Made by a program: the position numbers and the translations under genes. This document shows positions 10,770-13,887 of a stretch of 13,887 nt of DNA, in pieces; positions within the stretch are counted from its first letter, which is position 1; each line of letters begins with the position of its first letter. Location: contig CALFIE010000026.1 of NCBI GenBank assembly GCA_937876095.1, forward strand, positions 1 through 13,887, written 5' to 3'. The notes below the pieces were generated by a model. That model ran no database searches. It was not told the origin of the DNA and was given only the letters and a program-made list of their open reading frames with translations. Origin of the DNA: an uncultured Flavobacteriales bacterium (GTDB taxonomy: Bacteria > Bacteroidota > Bacteroidia > Flavobacteriales > Weeksellaceae).

Positions 10770-13556
10770 TTATTTCAATTTTTCTTTCACAAATTTTGCG
10801 GTTCTAGAAATTTTGTTGTTGGCAAGATCTTCTGGAGTTCCTGCAAATACGATTTCGCCGCCGTGTTTTCCTGCATCTGGACCAATATCAATCACATAAT
10901 CTGCTGATTTTATAATGTCAGGTTGGTGTTCTATCACCATTACCGAATGTCCCAATTCTATGAGTGCTTGCAAAGATTTCAGTAATTTGTTGATATCATG
11001 GAAATGCAATCCTGTACTTGGTTCATCAAAAACAAAAAGTGTCTTATCAGTCGTGTTTCCTTTTACCAAAAAAGAGGCAAGTTTAACACGTTGCGCTTCA
11101 CCACCAGAAAGTGTAGAAGAACTTTGCCCTAATTGCAAATATCCCAAACCTACATCTTGCAATGGTCTTAGCTTGGTAACAATTTTTTCTTCAAGATTTT
11201 CCCCGAAAAATTCTAATGCTTCATCTACCGTCAATTTCAAAATATCAGAGATATTTTTTTCATCAAATTTTATTTCCAGAATTTCTTCTTTGAAACGTCT
11301 TCCTTTGCAATGTTCGCACTCCAGTTCTATATCTGCCATAAATTGCATAGAAACGGTAATTACTCCATCTCCTTTACATTCATCACATCTACCACCATCT
11401 ACATTGAAAGAGAAATGTTTGGGCAACAATCCCATCAATTTTGCCGATTTTTGTTTAGAAAACAAGTCACGAATATCATCATACGCTTTCAAATACGTTA
11501 CAGGATTGGATCTAGACGATTTACCAATTGGATTTTGGTCTATCAGTTCAATATTTTTGATGATCTTTTTTGAAAATTCTACAGAATCGTAATCTGCTTT
11601 TTTTCCGCCCATTCCTAGTTCTATTTGCACTGCATTGGTCAGGATTTCCTTCATTAGTGTAGATTTTCCGCTACCAGAAACTCCGGTAATTACAGCAAGA
11701 CATTCTAAAGGAATATCTACATCTACATTTTTTAGGTTGTTTTGTCGGGCTCCTTTTATTTTGATGAATTCTTTTGGTTTTCTGCGTTTTTCGGGAACTT
11801 TTATTTCTAATTTTCCGGTCAAATATTGTGAAGTCAACGAATCTGCATTTTTCAATTCTTTGAAATCACCTGCAAAAACCAATTCGCCACCCAAAAATCC
11901 TGCTTCTGGACCGATATCTATTATGTAATCTGCAGCTTTCATCACATCTTCATCATGTTCTACCACAATCACAGTGTTTCCCAAATCCCGAAGATTTTTC
12001 AGCACCTGAATGAGATTTTCAGTGTCTTTGGAATGCAGACCAATGCTTGGTTCGTCTAAAATATAGATGCTCCCAACCAACGAACTCCCAAGCGAAGTTG
12101 CAAGGTTAATTCTCTGTGATTCACCACCAGAAAGTGTGTTAGAAGTTCTGTTAAGAGTTAAATAACCGAGACCAACTTTGTACAAAAATTCTAAACGAGA
12201 AGTGATTTCGTAGAGTAATCTTTTGGCAATTTCGGCATCGTGTTGACTGATTTTTAAATTTTGGATTAAAGGTAAAAGTTCATCAATAGGGAGTTCTACC
12301 AAATCCTGAATTTTGTGACCGTCAATTTTTACGTATTCGGTTTCTGGTCGCAGTCTTTTTCCTTCGCAAGTTGGGCAAATTGTTTTCCCGCGATAACGTG
12401 AGAGCATTACTCTGTACTGAATTTTGTACAAATTTTCTTCCAACATTTTGAAGAAATTGTCAATACAGGAGAAATTTTGTGTTTTATTGCCTTTCCAGAG
12501 GAAATTTTTTTGTTCTTTGCTGAGTTGATGATACGGTTTATGTATAGGGAAATCTCCCGCATTTTTTATGAAATCTTTTTTCCATTCGCTCATAGATTCG
12601 CCTTTCCAACAAGCAACTGCATCTTCAAAAACCGAAAGATTTTTGTTGGGAATTACCAAATCTTCGTCTATACCAATTACTTTACCATAACCTTCACATT
12701 CTGGGCAAGCTCCATAAGGATTATTGAAACTGAAAAAATGGACGTTTGGTTCATAAAAAGTGATTCCGTCTAACTCAAATTGGTTTGAGAAATTGCGGAT
12801 TTCTTGGGATTCTAAATTTTTCAAACTGCAAGTTCCGTGTCCTTCATAGAAAGCCATTTGTATAGAATCTGCTAATCTTTGTAAGAAATGTTCATCATCT
12901 TCATAAGAAAACCGGTCAATTACCAGAAAAATTTCCATTTCTTTCTCCGGAACGAATCTGAAACTTTCCAAATCTTCGATGTTAGCAACATTTCCGTTGA
13001 TTTCTAAACGGGTAAAGCCAGTAAGTTTAAGCGTTTTCAGTAATTCTGAAAATTTGGCAATTTCAAATTTCAGAGGTGCTCTTAACAGGAAAGTTTCCCC
13101 TTTGTTTTTTGCAATAAAATCTATAACATCAGTCACCGAATCTTTTTTTACTTCTTCACCAGAAATCGGAGAAAAGGTGTGTCCTATTCTTGCAAAGAAC
13201 AATTTCAGGTAATCATAAATTTCGGTAGAAGTACCAACTGTAGAACGTGGATTGCTAGAAATCACCTTTTGCTGTATGGCGATAGAAGGAGCTAAACCTT
13301 TGATATCATCAATTTTTGGTTTTTCTAATTTTCCTAAAAACTGTCGAGCATATGAACTCAAAGATTCTACATAGCGTCTTTGTCCTTCTGCATAAATCGT
13401 ATCAAAAGCAAGAGAAGATTTTCCGCTACCAGAAACTCCGGTAATTACTATGAGTTTGTTTTTAGGAATCAGCACATCCAAATTTTTCAGATTATTCAGG
13501 TGTGCGTTTTTTACAAAAAGGTATTTTTTGATATCTATTTCGGTAGTTGTAGCCAT
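10770..13556 (-). CDS. uvrA: Excinuclease ABC subunit A (UvrA)
   Basis: Damage-recognition ATPase of nucleotide excision repair. It forms a dimer that loads UvrB at lesions. It has two ABC modules: Walker A GVSGSGKSS (40-48) and GVSGSGKST (625-633), signature LSGGESQR (475-482) and LSGGEAQR (817-824), and Walker B YILDEPSIGLH (498-508) and FVFDEPSTGLH (841-851). Zinc sites are CPEC (284-287) with CPTC (394-397), and CDEC (724-727) with CEHC (747-750). The stretch at about 125-245 corresponds to the UvrB-binding/insertion region, so it is not a short UvrA2-type variant. The length of 928 aa is near the usual 940. The ATG at 13556 gives a short N-terminal tail before YLFVKNAHLNNLKN. Flavobacteria often carry two uvrA copies, as I recall, so this may be one of a pair. 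It is monocistronic here, convergent with the M28/tRNA side. Confidence 0.96.
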   Translation of the reverse strand: MATTTEIDIKKYLFVKNAHLNNLKNLDVLIPKNKLIVITGVSGSGKSSLAFDTIYAEGQRRYVESLSSYARQFLGKLEKPKIDDIKGLAPSIAIQQKVISSNPRSTVGTSTEIYDYLKLFFARIGHTFSPISGEEVKKDSVTDVIDFIAKNKGETFLLRAPLKFEIAKFSELLKTLKLTGFTRLEINGNVANIEDLESFRFVPEKEMEIFLVIDRFSYEDDEHFLQRLADSIQMAFYEGHGTCSLKNLESQEIRNFSNQFELDGITFYEPNVHFFSFNNPYGACPECEGYGKVIGIDEDLVIPNKNLSVFEDAVACWKGESMSEWKKDFIKNAGDFPIHKPYHQLSKEQKNFLWKGNKTQNFSCIDNFFKMLEENLYKIQYRVMLSRYRGKTICPTCEGKRLRPETEYVKIDGHKIQDLVELPIDELLPLIQNLKISQHDAEIAKRLLYEITSRLEFLYKVGLGYLTLNRTSNTLSGGESQRINLATSLGSSLVGSIYILDEPSIGLHSKDTENLIQVLKNLRDLGNTVIVVEHDEDVMKAADYIIDIGPEAGFLGGELVFAGDFKELKNADSLTSQYLTGKLEIKVPEKRRKPKEFIKIKGARQNNLKNVDVDIPLECLAVITGVSGSGKSTLMKEILTNAVQIELGMGGKKADYDSVEFSKKIIKNIELIDQNPIGKSSRSNPVTYLKAYDDIRDLFSKQKSAKLMGLLPKHFSFNVDGGRCDECKGDGVITVSMQFMADIELECEHCKGRRFKEEILEIKFDEKNISDILKLTVDEALEFFGENLEEKIVTKLRPLQDVGLGYLQLGQSSSTLSGGEAQRVKLASFLVKGNTTDKTLFVFDEPSTGLHFHDINKLLKSLQALIELGHSVMVIEHQPDIIKSADYVIDIGPDAGKHGGEIVFAGTPEDLANNKISRTAKFVKEKLK
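11661..13448. repeat. 33-nt exact direct repeat at the two Walker A sites of uvrA
   Basis: The 33 bases at 11661-11693 recur exactly at 13416-13448. Both encode the same Walker A peptide (VITGVSGSGKS) on the minus strand with identical codons. A further 18-nt identity (TTCACCACCAGAAAGTGT) occurs at the two signature-motif sites, 11096-11113 and 12119-12136 approximately. The span given covers both copies; only the stated segments repeat. Confidence 0.85.
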
Positions 13557-13573
13557 AGTAAAATTAAGACCAA

Positions 13574-13581
13574 CAAAATTA
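13574..13581 (-). promoter_or_regulatory. Bacteroidota -7 promoter element (TAATTTTG) for uvrA
   Basis: TAnnTTTG match on the minus strand, ending 17 nt before the uvrA ATG. The nearest upstream TTG (13608-13606) gives a 24-nt spacer, slightly long. No LexA-like operator was recognised. Confidence 0.45.
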
Positions 13582-13620
13582 GTTAAAAATCATCATAAAT
13601 GAAATCAAAATAAACAGTTA

Positions 13621-13657
13621 AAAAAAAGGCACTTTTGAATTCTTTCAAAAGTGCCTT
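13621..13657 (-). terminator. Strong rho-independent terminator of the T9SS-exported protein gene
   Basis: A 14-bp perfect stem (13626-13639 with 13644-13657, centred on GGCACTTTTGAA) and a 4-nt loop. On the minus strand it is followed by seven T (complement of the A run at 13621-13627). It lies 18 nt beyond the stop at 13676 and separates that gene from the uvrA promoter. Confidence 0.9.
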
Positions 13658-13675
13658 AAATTTATTAGAAATTAA

Positions 13676-13887
13676 TTATTTTTTAATAACTTTTTTCATA
13701 AATTCTTGACCATCTGCAATTACTCTTATCAAATATGTTGATGAAGGGAATTGAGAGATATTAATTTTATCTTCATTATTTTTTATGTCACCTTCTTTCA
13801 AAGTTTTACCATTAATATCCATAATTACATAATGAATGTTTTTTACATCTGAATTATCAAATTTCAAATTAACTATATCATTTGTTG
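13676..13887 (-). CDS. C-terminal end of a T9SS-exported protein (type A sorting domain), truncated by window edge
   Basis: Only the last 70 codons are in the window; the frame stays open to the right edge. The peptide has the pattern of the type A C-terminal sorting domain of the type IX secretion system: beta strands with NIHYVIMDINGKTLKEG, then KINISQFPSSTYLIRV, and a basic end MKKVIKK. In this family the domain directs the protein across the outer membrane and is usually cleaved off on surface attachment. The cargo part (enzyme, adhesin or other) lies outside, so its function cannot be stated. The first in-frame start-like codon visible (TTG at 13867) is internal, because the domain continues upstream of it. 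Confidence 0.85.
   Translation of the reverse strand, partial: TNDIVNLKFDNSDVKNIHYVIMDINGKTLKEGDIKNNEDKINISQFPSSTYLIRVIADGQEFMKKVIKK

Noticed and set aside
1..13887. CRISPR arrays, insertion sequences, toxin-antitoxin pairs, phage or defence genes
   Set aside because: No regularly spaced repeats, transposase-like frames, terminal inverted repeats with target duplications, or defence-family motifs were seen; all large frames are accounted for by housekeeping or envelope genes.

Overview
The window is ordinary, well-packed chromosome from a low-GC member of the Bacteroidota, most likely class Flavobacteriia (a Weeksellaceae/Chryseobacterium-like relative; the exact genus is inference). The supporting signs are AT-rich DNA, no Shine-Dalgarno sequences at the starts, several copies of the Bacteroidota -7 promoter element TAnnTTTG just upstream of genes, a C-terminal type IX secretion (T9SS) sorting domain, and several families typical of the phylum (YkuD_2 lipoprotein, LolD-like ATPase, K+-dependent membrane pyrophosphatase). 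I see no IS element, phage gene, CRISPR array or base-composition island.

Layout. 1-1811 (+): 3' part of the pyruvate dehydrogenase E2 subunit with at least three lipoyl domains (the start lies outside the window), closed by a strong terminator. 1926-3210 (+): LolD-type ABC ATPase, then a small L,D-transpeptidase-like lipoprotein. 3305-4857 (+): radC overlapping by 4 nt a GNAT-fold, FemAB-like acyltransferase. 4957-6102 (+): a one-helix membrane protein of unknown function and, 12 nt later, soluble inorganic pyrophosphatase. 6291-9095 (+): a 934-residue membrane pyrophosphatase carrying a periplasmic Cys-rich linker and an OmpA-like peptidoglycan-binding domain. 9177-10187 (+): M28-family zinc aminopeptidase lipoprotein. 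10316-10387 (-): tRNA-Arg(CCT). 10388-10769: a 382-nt gene-free stretch with inverted repeats, back-to-back terminator candidates and a pair of inverted DnaA-box-like sequences. 10770-13556 (-): uvrA. 13676-13887 (-): C-terminal end of a T9SS-exported protein, closed by a strong terminator.

How the genes relate. Most are housekeeping: acetyl-CoA production (E2), lipoprotein or envelope maintenance (LolD, L,D-transpeptidase, M28 lipoprotein), DNA repair (uvrA; radC by name), and pyrophosphate metabolism. The most notable item is the pyrophosphate pair: a cytoplasmic PPase that wastes PPi energy sits beside an ion-pumping PPase that conserves it. The pump appears to be tethered to the cell wall through a fused OmpA domain. 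No defence, toxin-antitoxin or mobile system is visible, and I do not think the window contains a wholly new multi-gene system. The best leads are the PPase-OmpA fusion with its Cys cluster, its relocated ion-gate glutamate, and the DnaA-box palindrome between tRNA-Arg and uvrA.
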